This document shows positions 1-6,907 of a stretch of 12,347 nt of DNA, piece after piece (within the stretch, counting starts at the first letter, position 1; each line of letters begins with the position of its first letter). The notes under the pieces are model-generated. The model worked only from the letters and a program-made list of their open reading frames with translations. It was not told the origin of the DNA and did no database searches. The translations under genes were made by a program, and so were the position numbers. Source of the DNA: Methylomonas sp. (lineage in GTDB: Bacteria > Pseudomonadota > Gammaproteobacteria > Methylococcales > Methylomonadaceae). Where the stretch lies: positions 1-12,347 of the forward strand of contig JALSLS010000326.1 in assembly GCA_026988195.1 (NCBI GenBank), in the 5' to 3' direction.

Positions 1-191
1 CCGTGCCAAACCGTCAATCTAAAGATATGAAAATTATCTTTGGTCATTGGTCCACCTTAGGTTATTACCATGGAAATAATTGTTATGCTATAGATACTGG
101 ATGCCTTTGGGGGGGGGAGTTAACCGCAGTAAAGTTGGGTAAAAAAGTAAAACGAATAAGTATAAGCTGTAAAGGAAATTTAAAACCCTAG
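1..191 (+). CDS. apaH: ApaH, symmetrical bis(5'-nucleosyl)-tetraphosphatase (3' end only)
   Basis: This is the C-terminal ~62 residues of a gene that begins before the window; the frame is set by codons starting at position 3. The family hydrolyses diadenosine tetraphosphate (Ap4A) to two ADP in the cytoplasm and is a metallophosphoesterase. The visible part has the diagnostic end of the family: IIFGHWSTLG, containing the last metal-binding GH, followed by AIDTGCLWGGELTAV, which closely matches E. coli ApaH (ALDTGCCWGGTLT). The stop TAG at 189-191 lies within the CTAG that borders the adjacent inverted-repeat element, so that insertion may have set the present C-terminus. Codons for WGG fall in a run of nine G at 109-117, unusual in such AT-rich DNA. 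Family assignment is strong; catalytic integrity cannot be judged from this fragment. Confidence 0.9.
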   Translation, partial: VPNRQSKDMKIIFGHWSTLGYYHGNNCYAIDTGCLWGGELTAVKLGKKVKRISISCKGNLKP

Positions 192-311
192 GAGGCTGTC
201 CGAGAACTAACACTTGAGTCAGCGGACTACCATATAGTAGTGAAAATTTACTTTTAACCACTATATATTGATTTTATTTTCAAAAGTTTTAGTTCTCGGA
301 CAAGCTCCTAG
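188..311. mobile_element. MITE-like element with CTAG target duplication
   Basis: A short non-coding element is bounded by near-perfect terminal inverted repeats. The left end runs 192-209 (GAGGCTGTCCGAGAACTA) and the right end 290-307 (reading inward, GAGCTTGTCCGAGAACTA), matching 16 of 18. CTAG sits directly outside both ends (188-191 and 308-311), as expected of a 4-bp target duplication. A weaker inverted match continues inward (about 205-217 against 280-294). The 116-bp interior is AT-rich with no reading frame, so it would depend on a transposase elsewhere. GAG ends and a CTAG target suggest the IS5 superfamily, but that is from memory and untested. As RNA it would form a strong hairpin and may act as a terminator between apaH and the convergent gene ending at 335. 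Confidence 0.65.
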
Positions 312-334
312 TAGCTTGATTCTCAAAAAAATCC

Positions 335-1414
335 TTACTCCTCAGGGCTTATCAATTTATCTTCATATTTATCTTTAATCTCTAAAATGGCAGGAAGAAC
401 CTCCATAAAAATATCAACTAACTGAGGGTCAAAATGCTCCCCAGCTTCTTCAAAAAGTAAATTTAAAGTTTTATCCATAGGCCAAGCTTTTTTATAAGGT
501 CTTTCCATAGATAAAGCATCAAATACATCAGCGATAGCAACAATACGCCCTTGAATTGGAATTTTTAATCCAGCCAAACCTTTAGGGTATCCTTTTCCAT
601 TCCATTTTTCATGGTGTGTTAGCGCAATTATTCTAGCGATTTTCATCACTCGCGCATTACTTTTACTTAGGATTTCAGCACCAATTTCTGCATGTAACTT
701 AATTTTTTCAAATTCATCTTTATCAAGTTTCCCTGGCTTTAATAAAATAACATCTGAGACTCCGATTTTACCAATATCATGCATGGGAGCAGCTTGCTGA
801 ATTAAATCTAGCTCATCGCCTTTAAATCCATATTTTTCTGCAATAATTCTAGAATACCAGCCTACCCTAATGGTGTGATTTGCAGTATCCATATCTCTAT
901 ATTCTGCCGCATAAGCCAGGCAATCAAGAATTTCAGCTTGAGTTTCTTCTATTTTTCGAGTTCTTTCTCTTAAAGACACTTCTAAAGAATTACTGTATTT
1001 TTCGAATAACTTTTGCATCAAATGCATTTCTAATAAATTAGAAACTCGACAAATAATCTCTTCACCATCAAATGGTTTTTCCAGAAAATCTCGTGCACTA
1101 GATGCTAAAGCCTTTAATCGAATATCTCTGTCTTTTAAAGCCGTTAAAATTAATATCGGAGGATGGATAGTTTTTATTGCTAAGGAAAACTCATCCATAA
1201 CCTGGAACCCATCCAATACGGGCATGTTTATATCTAATAAAACCAGATCAAAATCTTTATCTTTGTATAACTGTAAACCTTCAACAGGATCCGTAACCCC
1301 TATTACATGACTAAAACCATCTGATTCGAGTATATCTACCAAAATATCGACATTAAATGGCTCATCATCTATCACTAAAATAGATCCCGCTTTAATTTCA
1401 TGGCCTAGTAACAT
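335..1414 (-). CDS. Response regulator with REC and HD-GYP domains (c-di-GMP phosphodiesterase)
   Basis: A cytoplasmic two-component output protein. Residues ~11-125 form a receiver domain with acidic pair D16/D17, phosphoacceptor D61 (LLDINMP), T91 and K113 (EKPF). A ~40-residue helical linker follows, then an HD-GYP domain from ~160: H180, HD at 212-213 (MHDIGKIG), HHE at 267-269 and GYP at 275-277, with DVFDALSMERPYKKAW behind. All metal ligands and the GYP signature I can check are present, so hydrolysis of cyclic di-GMP is likely. I chose the ATG at 1412-1414 because GAGA lies 6 nt before it; a GTG at 1424-1426 would add four residues but has no ribosome site. It follows the DUF2058 gene by 26 bp (14 bp with the GTG start) and is probably co-transcribed with it. 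No cognate histidine kinase is in the window. Confidence 0.93.
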   Translation of the reverse strand: MLLGHEIKAGSILVIDDEPFNVDILVDILESDGFSHVIGVTDPVEGLQLYKDKDFDLVLLDINMPVLDGFQVMDEFSLAIKTIHPPILILTALKDRDIRLKALASSARDFLEKPFDGEEIICRVSNLLEMHLMQKLFEKYSNSLEVSLRERTRKIEETQAEILDCLAYAAEYRDMDTANHTIRVGWYSRIIAEKYGFKGDELDLIQQAAPMHDIGKIGVSDVILLKPGKLDKDEFEKIKLHAEIGAEILSKSNARVMKIARIIALTHHEKWNGKGYPKGLAGLKIPIQGRIVAIADVFDALSMERPYKKAWPMDKTLNLLFEEAGEHFDPQLVDIFMEVLPAILEIKDKYEDKLISPEE

Positions 1415-1440
1415 ACAGTTTCTCACAATTTATCTAAAAG

Positions 1441-1980
1441 TTACCACATAAGATCATCAGGGACTTCATACCCTTGATACTCATCATCAGATGACTCTTC
1501 AACGTCTGTAAATAATACAATGATAACTTTCTCATCCCGTTGCTTTATTTTTTCGGCAACTTGAACTGGGACAACCTCATATTTTGATTTTGATTTAACT
1601 ATAGCTAATCTACCAGAAATAATATTATTTCTTACCTCATTACTTATATAGATTTTTTTTACTTTATTTTGGTCGGTAAAATTATAGGCAGCCCCTTCAT
1701 CTTCTTGAGCCACCTTATTCAAATCAATTAACTGATAAATTTGACTGCTAATTTGTTTATTCTCAGCTTCTTTATTACGCTGCTGATTTAATAATTTATC
1801 TTTTTCTAACTGTTTTTCTTTGGTTTCTTGTAACTGTTGTTTTGCTTCATTAACCACTTCAACTTTATTTTTTTGTTGTTTTTTTGCTTGTTTTCTTTTC
1901 TCAGTTCTAACTTGTTTTGCTTTAGTCTGATTTGTTAGACCCGCTTTTAATAGTTGATCCTGAAGCGATAAATTTTTCAT
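1441..1980 (-). CDS. yaiL: DUF2058 family protein (YaiL-like)
   Basis: A 179-residue cytoplasmic protein. The start (MKNLSLQDQLLKAGL) and end (VPDDLMW) match E. coli YaiL almost residue for residue, and the length is that of the family. Residues ~15-80 are rich in Lys, Gln and Glu and look like a long basic helix or coiled coil. Residues ~80-155 form a compact domain (YNFTDQNKVKKIYI, SGRLAIV), followed by an acidic stretch (EESSDDE) before the conserved tail. The family is sometimes labelled nucleoprotein or polynucleotide-associated, but no reaction is established as far as I know. The ATG at 1978-1980 has only a poor ribosome site; the family alignment decides it. It lies upstream of the REC/HD-GYP gene in the same orientation. 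Confidence 0.93.
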   Translation of the reverse strand: MKNLSLQDQLLKAGLTNQTKAKQVRTEKRKQAKKQQKNKVEVVNEAKQQLQETKEKQLEKDKLLNQQRNKEAENKQISSQIYQLIDLNKVAQEDEGAAYNFTDQNKVKKIYISNEVRNNIISGRLAIVKSKSKYEVVPVQVAEKIKQRDEKVIIVLFTDVEESSDDEYQGYEVPDDLMW

Positions 1981-2021
1981 GGTTTTATTAATTTAATGTT
2001 TATATTAAGTAACAAATATCT

Positions 2022-2082
2022 AAGGTATAACCGGCAATAAATAGGCCAGCAAGATGGGTGGGTTATTTATTGTCGGTTACCT
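2022..2082. repeat. Imperfect inverted repeat downstream of the M48 gene; right arm is a dispersed repeat
   Basis: Arms AGGTATAACCGGCAATAAATA (2023-2043) and, reading in from the other side, AGGTAACCGACAATAAATA (2064-2082) pair with one mismatch and a 2-nt bulge, giving a hairpin immediately 3' of the M48 peptidase stop on the minus strand. There is no U-run after the stem, so it is not a classical intrinsic terminator, though it could protect the 3' end. The segment GATGGGTGG...GTTACCT (2053-2079) recurs at 5638-5668, which marks it as a repeat family. It also occupies most of the region where the DUF2058 promoter must lie. Confidence 0.6.
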
Positions 2083-3097
2083 AATCACTATTATTAATTA
2101 TTTCTATGCGTTTATCCATAGCTGGGTGACTCGATAAATAATCAAATTTATAGGTTGAATGTCCAGGTTGCTCTAACAGTCGTAATATTTTAGCGTAATG
2201 TTTAAGATCAATTTGTTGGTCTTTTAAAAAATCAATGGCATATTGGTCTGATTCCAGTTCAAACTCTCTGGAATAACGGCTTTCAACTAGCATTGTGGGT
2301 AAAGCAACTGCTAATGAACTAATTGATGTTATATCACCTAATATCCCCGCCATAAATAGAGCAGTGATTGAATTTTGTAACAGTGCCCGCAAACCATGTT
2401 GATATTCTATATGCCCTACTTCATGTGCAAGTACAGCCATTATTTGTTGATTATTTTCTGCTAATTTAAATAGCCCATCAGTCATTATGATAATACCACC
2501 CGGCAAAGCTAAGGCATTAGCACCCATTTGCTTACTATCTCTCAACTCTAAGCGGTAATTAAACGGTTTCTCTGCCAATAGCACTACGCGTTTAAATTGC
2601 TGCTGTATTTGTATCTGATCTGTTTTTTTAAGAGAAGACTTTACAAACAACCATTTATCTAACGCCTGCAATCCCTGCTCCCCCAGATCTTGTTCAACTT
2701 GATAAGGGACTGCTTTTACTGCCCACTTTGCTGCAAAGGGTACGCCGTATTCTATCCCTCCCCAAATAAATAGTATGCTAATAAATAATGATAATAAAAC
2801 AATAGAGCCATTTTTTTCTATTTTGTATAAAAAAGTTTGTAAAATATTTTTATCGAAATAGGCACAAACCTGATCAATCGCCTTATTATCAGGTATTTCT
2901 AATTTTGCTCCCTTGGGCAGGTAAATACTCCGGGGTGTATTAGCTAATCGGGCCGAAATCTTTAAGCGTTTTACTGTGGTTTTTATCTCTAAATTATGAC
3001 CCCTTATAACGACTCCCCCTATATTATCAATTTTCATAACCACTGAAATATGAGATGAAGACCGCCCATCAAAATAATCTCCTTCTATTTTTATCAT
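2081..3097 (-). CDS. M48 family metallopeptidase, membrane-anchored
   Basis: A 338-residue zinc peptidase. Residues ~1-75 form a beta-rich N-terminal domain with no motif I recognise beyond its frequent occurrence ahead of M48 domains. One membrane segment lies at ~98-113 (IVLLSLFISILFIWGG), then the peptidase domain from ~155. Zinc ligands are H225 and H229 in HEVGH with catalytic E226, and E280 in the ExxxD motif (E280...D284). The closing SSHPAMDKRIEII at 322-334 is typical of the family. All catalytic residues are intact. The start ATG overlaps the stop of the upstream yjgN-like gene as ATGA, implying translational coupling. Family members handle membrane-protein or envelope quality control; the substrate here is unknown. 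The hairpin at 2022-2082 follows its stop. Confidence 0.92.
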   Translation of the reverse strand: MIKIEGDYFDGRSSSHISVVMKIDNIGGVVIRGHNLEIKTTVKRLKISARLANTPRSIYLPKGAKLEIPDNKAIDQVCAYFDKNILQTFLYKIEKNGSIVLLSLFISILFIWGGIEYGVPFAAKWAVKAVPYQVEQDLGEQGLQALDKWLFVKSSLKKTDQIQIQQQFKRVVLLAEKPFNYRLELRDSKQMGANALALPGGIIIMTDGLFKLAENNQQIMAVLAHEVGHIEYQHGLRALLQNSITALFMAGILGDITSISSLAVALPTMLVESRYSREFELESDQYAIDFLKDQQIDLKHYAKILRLLEQPGHSTYKFDYLSSHPAMDKRIEIINNSD

Positions 3098-4101
3098 AGG
3101 CCAATATCAATATCTAAAATGTCACCCAACTCTTCCCCAATCGCATCAGCCCTTTCTGCCTCTGCTGCCAGAAAAACATCGACTTCATTGTCTGTGAATA
3201 ATGCTAAACAAGAAATCTTATATTTTGCCATCCTTATCATTGCCCAAGGAATTAATAAGCCTAAAGAAAATATAATCGCCAGCATATTAGACAAATATAG
3301 CCAACACATTGTTCCTGTTTCCAAACTACTTACAAATTTAAAGTTATGCAGCATTGTATGATTAAGGGTCAGGTTCGTAGTAGCAGTATATAGGTAAACA
3401 TACATCACTAATAAAACTGGATAGGATAATAATATAGCAGGCACCAGTATTACCTCCGCTATACTCGCTGTCTGTGCAATATAGTAAAGAGCGGTCATCA
3501 ATAATAAAATAATAACAATGACAGCAAAAACCTTTAAATAAACAGTATAAAACTGTTTTGTACTTGCTGATAACTCAAATTTACGGGTTCCATAAGCACT
3601 ATGATCTAAAACAAATTTTTTACGTTCTCTGACAAAATAGGGGTAAGCCAGTCCCACTGATATTGCCACTAGAATGGGTAAACCTACAAAAACCCAAAGT
3701 GCTTTAAGATAATCAGCAGCAAAATGAAACCGTATATTCCGGTAGGCTGAATTATATAAATTAAATTTTAAAGCTTTAATGATAACCCATGGAAACAAGG
3801 GTATAAAAACAACCATTATGCCAGCTTGTAACATGGGTGATATGACTACTGACAAAGAATAAATAACAATCAAAACCAGAGCAAACAAACGACCTTTTAA
3901 AATTTTTACTGGGTCTGCCAGGTAATCAAACGATGAATTCATCAGTACCGTATTACTGTAAAAATATTTTCGGGTTCTTACTTTCGCCCATGCTGAATAA
4001 ACCCCTAAAGTCACTATTGATAGCATAAGGTTAACTATCCAAATCTTAAAAAACTCGCCTGTTTTACCGTGAAACTCAAATTGCTGTTTATGCTGTTCCA
4101 T
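3094..4101 (-). CDS. yjgN: YjgN family (DUF898) inner-membrane protein
   Basis: A 335-residue polytopic membrane protein. The N-terminus carries the family pattern: FEFHGKTGEFFKIWIVNLML, then TLGVYSAWAKVRTRKYFYSNT and FDYLADPVKILKGR. About seven hydrophobic segments follow (roughly 22-38, 72-90, 92-112, 133-153, 190-211, 213-240, 263-290), and an acidic C-terminal tail lies at ~303-335. Function of the family is unknown. The ATG at 4099-4101 has a good AAGGA site 6 nt upstream (4108-4112). It is the first gene of a two-gene unit: its TGA overlaps the M48 peptidase ATG by four bases. Such tight pairing suggests that the peptidase and this membrane protein act together, which is inference. It is transcribed divergently from the helicase gene. 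Confidence 0.92.
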   Translation of the reverse strand: MEQHKQQFEFHGKTGEFFKIWIVNLMLSIVTLGVYSAWAKVRTRKYFYSNTVLMNSSFDYLADPVKILKGRLFALVLIVIYSLSVVISPMLQAGIMVVFIPLFPWVIIKALKFNLYNSAYRNIRFHFAADYLKALWVFVGLPILVAISVGLAYPYFVRERKKFVLDHSAYGTRKFELSASTKQFYTVYLKVFAVIVIILLLMTALYYIAQTASIAEVILVPAILLSYPVLLVMYVYLYTATTNLTLNHTMLHNFKFVSSLETGTMCWLYLSNMLAIIFSLGLLIPWAMIRMAKYKISCLALFTDNEVDVFLAAEAERADAIGEELGDILDIDIGL

Positions 4102-4226
4102 AGATATTCCTTTATATTAGTAATTAATATTTTTCTAAAATGAGTAAAATTGTATTCATAGATTATAATAGTTAAAAAATAGCATCTTGTATGCTTGTTA
4201 TGCTCTTATAAAATATATAAAACTAA
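4102..4226. promoter_or_regulatory. Divergent intergenic promoter region with a symmetric -10-like ATTATAAT
   Basis: This 125-bp AT-rich gap separates yjgN (minus) from the helicase gene (plus) and must hold both promoters. ATTATAAT at 4162-4169 contains TATAAT on both strands (4164-4169 plus; 4162-4167 minus), so one element could serve two directions. Neither direction has a good -35 at 17 bp. A second plus-strand option is TTGTAT (4187-4192), 16 bp, TAAAAT (4209-4214); it would start transcription only a few bases before the helicase ATG. Judged by eye; no start site is proven. Confidence 0.35.
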
Positions 4227-5507
4227 ATGTCATTTGATCAATTAAATTTATCTGCCCCTTTACTACAAGCCATTTCTGAACAAGGTTATACACAACCTAC
4301 TCCTGTTCAGGAACAATCTATCCCTGTTATTTTAAGTGGGAAAGATATTTTAGCGGGTGCTCAAACAGGAACAGGGAAAACAGCTGGTTTTGCCCTACCT
4401 TTATTAGAACTTTTATCTCGCCAGTCCTTACCTAAAAAACCTCGCCTCATTAGAGCCTTAATTCTTACCCCAACTAGGGAACTTGCTAATCAAGTTTATG
4501 AAAGTTTCACTGTTTATGGCAAACATACCCCCTTATTTTCCGATGTTATTTTTGGTGGTGTTAGTGCACATTCTCAAATTAAACGTCTACAGCGTGGTAC
4601 TGATATCTTGGTTGCTACACCAGGCCGTTTACTGGATTTAATGCAGCAAAAGAAAGTTGATTTATCACATGTACAATTTTTTGTGCTTGATGAAGCCGAT
4701 CGTATGCTGGATATGGGGTTTATTAGAGATATTCGTAAAGTTATTGCTGCATTACCTAAATTAAGGCAAAACCTGTTATTTTCTGCAACCTATTCTAAAG
4801 AAATTAAAACCTTGTCAGCACAAATACTTAACAATCCTGTTGACGTGGCAGTTGCTAGAGAAAACACAACAGCAGATAGAATTACTCAATCTGTTTATCC
4901 GATAAAACAAGAAAATAAACGGGAATTACTTTCTTGGTTAATTGGAGATGGCAACTGGCAACAAGTTTTGATTTTTGTGCGTACTAAACATGGTGCTGAC
5001 CGCTTATGTAAACAGTTAATGAAAGATGGGATTCGTTGTGCAGCATTGCATGGCAATAAATCTCAAAATGCCAGAAACCGAGCCTTGAGTGAATTTAAAA
5101 ATAACGGGATCACTGCCTTAGTAGCAACTGATATTGCAGCTCGTGGTTTAGATATTGCACAATTACCCCATGTTATTAATTTTGATTTACCTGCCGTAGC
5201 AGAGGACTATGTACATCGAATAGGTCGAACAGGAAGAGCAGGGGCAGAGGGTGAAGCTATTTCTTTAGTCACTCCTGAAGAGGGTCATTTATTAGCTGCT
5301 ATTGAGAAATTCATCCAAAAACAAATTCCTCGAGTGGCTGATACTGGGTATGAACCGGTTGAGTTACCTACTAATAAACCCCCAAAAACTAAATCAGCAA
5401 CTAATAATAAAAGTAACGCGGGAAATAGACAACGTAGACATAATGCAAATAACAAGTCGGCAAAAAATGGTAATGCTCGCTCTCAGAATAGAGGGAATAG
5501 AAGGTAA
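4227..5507 (+). CDS. rhlE: RhlE-type DEAD-box ATP-dependent RNA helicase
   Basis: A 426-residue cytoplasmic RNA helicase. It opens with MSFDQLNLSAPLLQAISEQGY, as RhlE proteins do. The Q motif is at ~21-28 (TQPTPVQ), Walker A at 45-52 (AQTGTGKT), TPTRELA at 81-87, TPGR at 131-134, DEAD at 155-158 and SAT at 186-188. The second RecA-like domain carries ATDIAARGLDI (300-310) and HRIGRTGR (330-337). The last ~45 residues are a low-complexity Asn/Lys/Arg tail that probably adds non-specific RNA binding; such proteins act in ribosome assembly and RNA decay, often in the cold. The ATG at 4227 has no Shine-Dalgarno sequence, only AT-rich DNA, so initiation may be weak or near-leaderless. It is a single-gene unit. 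The exact subgroup (RhlE versus another DEAD-box paralogue) is less certain than the family. Confidence 0.93.
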   Translation: MSFDQLNLSAPLLQAISEQGYTQPTPVQEQSIPVILSGKDILAGAQTGTGKTAGFALPLLELLSRQSLPKKPRLIRALILTPTRELANQVYESFTVYGKHTPLFSDVIFGGVSAHSQIKRLQRGTDILVATPGRLLDLMQQKKVDLSHVQFFVLDEADRMLDMGFIRDIRKVIAALPKLRQNLLFSATYSKEIKTLSAQILNNPVDVAVARENTTADRITQSVYPIKQENKRELLSWLIGDGNWQQVLIFVRTKHGADRLCKQLMKDGIRCAALHGNKSQNARNRALSEFKNNGITALVATDIAARGLDIAQLPHVINFDLPAVAEDYVHRIGRTGRAGAEGEAISLVTPEEGHLLAAIEKFIQKQIPRVADTGYEPVELPTNKPPKTKSATNNKSNAGNRQRRHNANNKSAKNGNARSQNRGNRR

Positions 5508-5678
5508 TTAATGCCTGAAAGGGTGGGAAAAGGAGGTACGACGTGCCCATAATGGCATCGCGCTGAATTGATGGGCACGCTATCGCTTTGCCCATCCTAC
5601 AGTTGGAGAATAACAAGCTGTATTCCCACACTGCAGCGATGGGTGGTAGTTTTTTATTGCCAGTTACCTTAGCTATTT
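5508..5678. repeat. REP-like palindromic patch between convergent genes
   Basis: This gap between the convergent helicase and desaturase genes holds several overlapping palindromes. CGTGCCCAT (5542-5550) pairs with ATGGGCACG (5571-5579). The same middle arm, as GATGGGCA (5570-5577), can instead pair with TGCCCATC (5589-5596), so two hairpins are mutually exclusive. An outer pair, GTGGGAA (5523-5529) and TTCCCAC (5623-5629), could enclose them. The 3' part (5638-5668) is a second copy of the repeat seen at 2053-2079. The GTGCCCAT...GATGGGCAC...GCCCATCCTAC style is familiar to me as a dispersed intergenic repeat in some gammaproteobacteria. No gene is supported here. Confidence 0.65.
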
Positions 5679-6812
5679 TTACGCCTCTTTTTCTTTCAGA
5701 GGTTTTAACATTGAAGTACGCCCCACCATAATATCCATCGCTTTAAACAAACGTTTAAACACTGAATCCTGACGATAAGGAATTCCATGTTTTTTACACA
5801 CAGCAACCACTTTTGGTTGTGCATACTGATATTGACTTAAAGGAATATCAGGCCATAAGTGATGTTCAATCTGATAATTTAACCAGCCATAAAAAAAGTC
5901 ATTAGCATCGGACCCTGTTGGATAGTTCACTGAGCCTAATATCTGACGTAAATAAAACTCACCCCGCCCTTTGCCTTTTTCTTCAAACATCATCACATCA
6001 TCACCTGCGTGATTAGGAACAATCACTAAAAAGGTATGCATATTGATAAATGCTTCTGCCATAATTGAATTTAATAATACATTAGTCGCTGCTACTACAC
6101 CTACAGGGATAAACAATAATGGCACTAATACAAAACGAAAACCTATGTATGGCAAAATACTTTCAAACCATAAGGCTCTTCCTTCCTTGGTAAACAAACT
6201 CCAAGCACCTGTACGGGTGAATTCTGGTTCTGCTTCTCTATTTTGTCTAGCCTTACTTATTCTTAATTCTTTGTGTGATCTTGGGGTGTAATACAGGATT
6301 TTCCACAATGCAGTAAAACCGGTGACAACGACAAAACGCAGCCACATCGGTGCTTTTGATTGTCTTAGCCATTCCATATTATGTTGTAAATGATCGGGGT
6401 CTAATTTCTCACCCAAATTGTAGTGGTGCAGAATATCATGTTCTTGATGCCAGGCAGATGGCGTAATCCAATCAGGCCAGTCAATAAATCGCCTCCAGCC
6501 CTTAGCAAATTTTTTGCTAGTATACCTATCAGGTACACCCTCTACTTTGTCATACCCTTTATGCACAATAGGATGTGTCATTTGAGTCCAGCGAGTAAAG
6601 CTGCCTTGGCTAATTAATAAAGCTGAAATAGGGTTAGGAATTATCCATGCTGTACCATAACCCAGTAATGAACAAACACGCCCCCAACCTTCCATTTTCT
6701 TCAAGTGCTTAAAATCACCTTCTCCCATCCGTGCCAGAATTTCTTGATGAATTTCATTAAGATCCTTTGCTAATTCCTCCCTATCTACATTTTGATAACT
6801 ATCTAAACTCAA
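5679..6812 (-). CDS. Membrane fatty acid desaturase
   Basis: A 377-residue integral-membrane diiron desaturase that would introduce a double bond into acyl chains of lipids. The three histidine boxes are visible: H80xxxH84 (THPIVH), H125xxxHH130 (HDILHH) with an extra H122, and QIEHH at 314-318 (NYQIEHHLWPD). Hydrophobic stretches lie at ~44-68, ~156-175, ~218-245 and ~250-265. NHAGDD at 267-272 sits between the second and third boxes. The start is a TTG at 6810-6812: it has an excellent GGAGG (6820-6824) 7 nt upstream, and no in-frame ATG is near. Regiospecificity cannot be told from sequence. It is the last of eight co-directional genes, 95 bp after the anchor-protein gene, so it may also have its own promoter. 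Confidence 0.9.
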   Translation of the reverse strand: MSLDSYQNVDREELAKDLNEIHQEILARMGEGDFKHLKKMEGWGRVCSLLGYGTAWIIPNPISALLISQGSFTRWTQMTHPIVHKGYDKVEGVPDRYTSKKFAKGWRRFIDWPDWITPSAWHQEHDILHHYNLGEKLDPDHLQHNMEWLRQSKAPMWLRFVVVTGFTALWKILYYTPRSHKELRISKARQNREAEPEFTRTGAWSLFTKEGRALWFESILPYIGFRFVLVPLLFIPVGVVAATNVLLNSIMAEAFINMHTFLVIVPNHAGDDVMMFEEKGKGRGEFYLRQILGSVNYPTGSDANDFFYGWLNYQIEHHLWPDIPLSQYQYAQPKVVAVCKKHGIPYRQDSVFKRLFKAMDIMVGRTSMLKPLKEKEA

Positions 6813-6816
6813 ACTG

Positions 6817-6831
6817 ATTCCTCCAAGGAAT
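6817..6831 (-). promoter_or_regulatory. Hairpin holding the desaturase ribosome-binding site
   Basis: In the mRNA the sequence ATTCCT-TGG-AGGAAT can form a 6-bp stem with a 3-nt loop. The GGAGG Shine-Dalgarno sequence of the TTG-started desaturase gene lies in the loop end and 3' arm, so folding would hide it. The stem is short and mostly A-U, so it would be only marginally stable. A role in control is inference. Confidence 0.4.
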
Positions 6832-6907
6832 TCTTATAAATATTGTAAAATAACTATTACTTGCGTTGCAGGCTAAACCCTATCCCTTATTAATCAAAGA
6901 TATTGAA

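Noticed and set aside
3119..3361. A plus-strand open frame of 80 codons inside the yjgN gene.
   Set aside because: It is antisense to a clear conserved gene and has no motif of its own.
6043..6617. Two plus-strand open frames inside the desaturase gene.
   Set aside because: They are antisense to conserved histidine-box coding sequence and show no independent coding signs.
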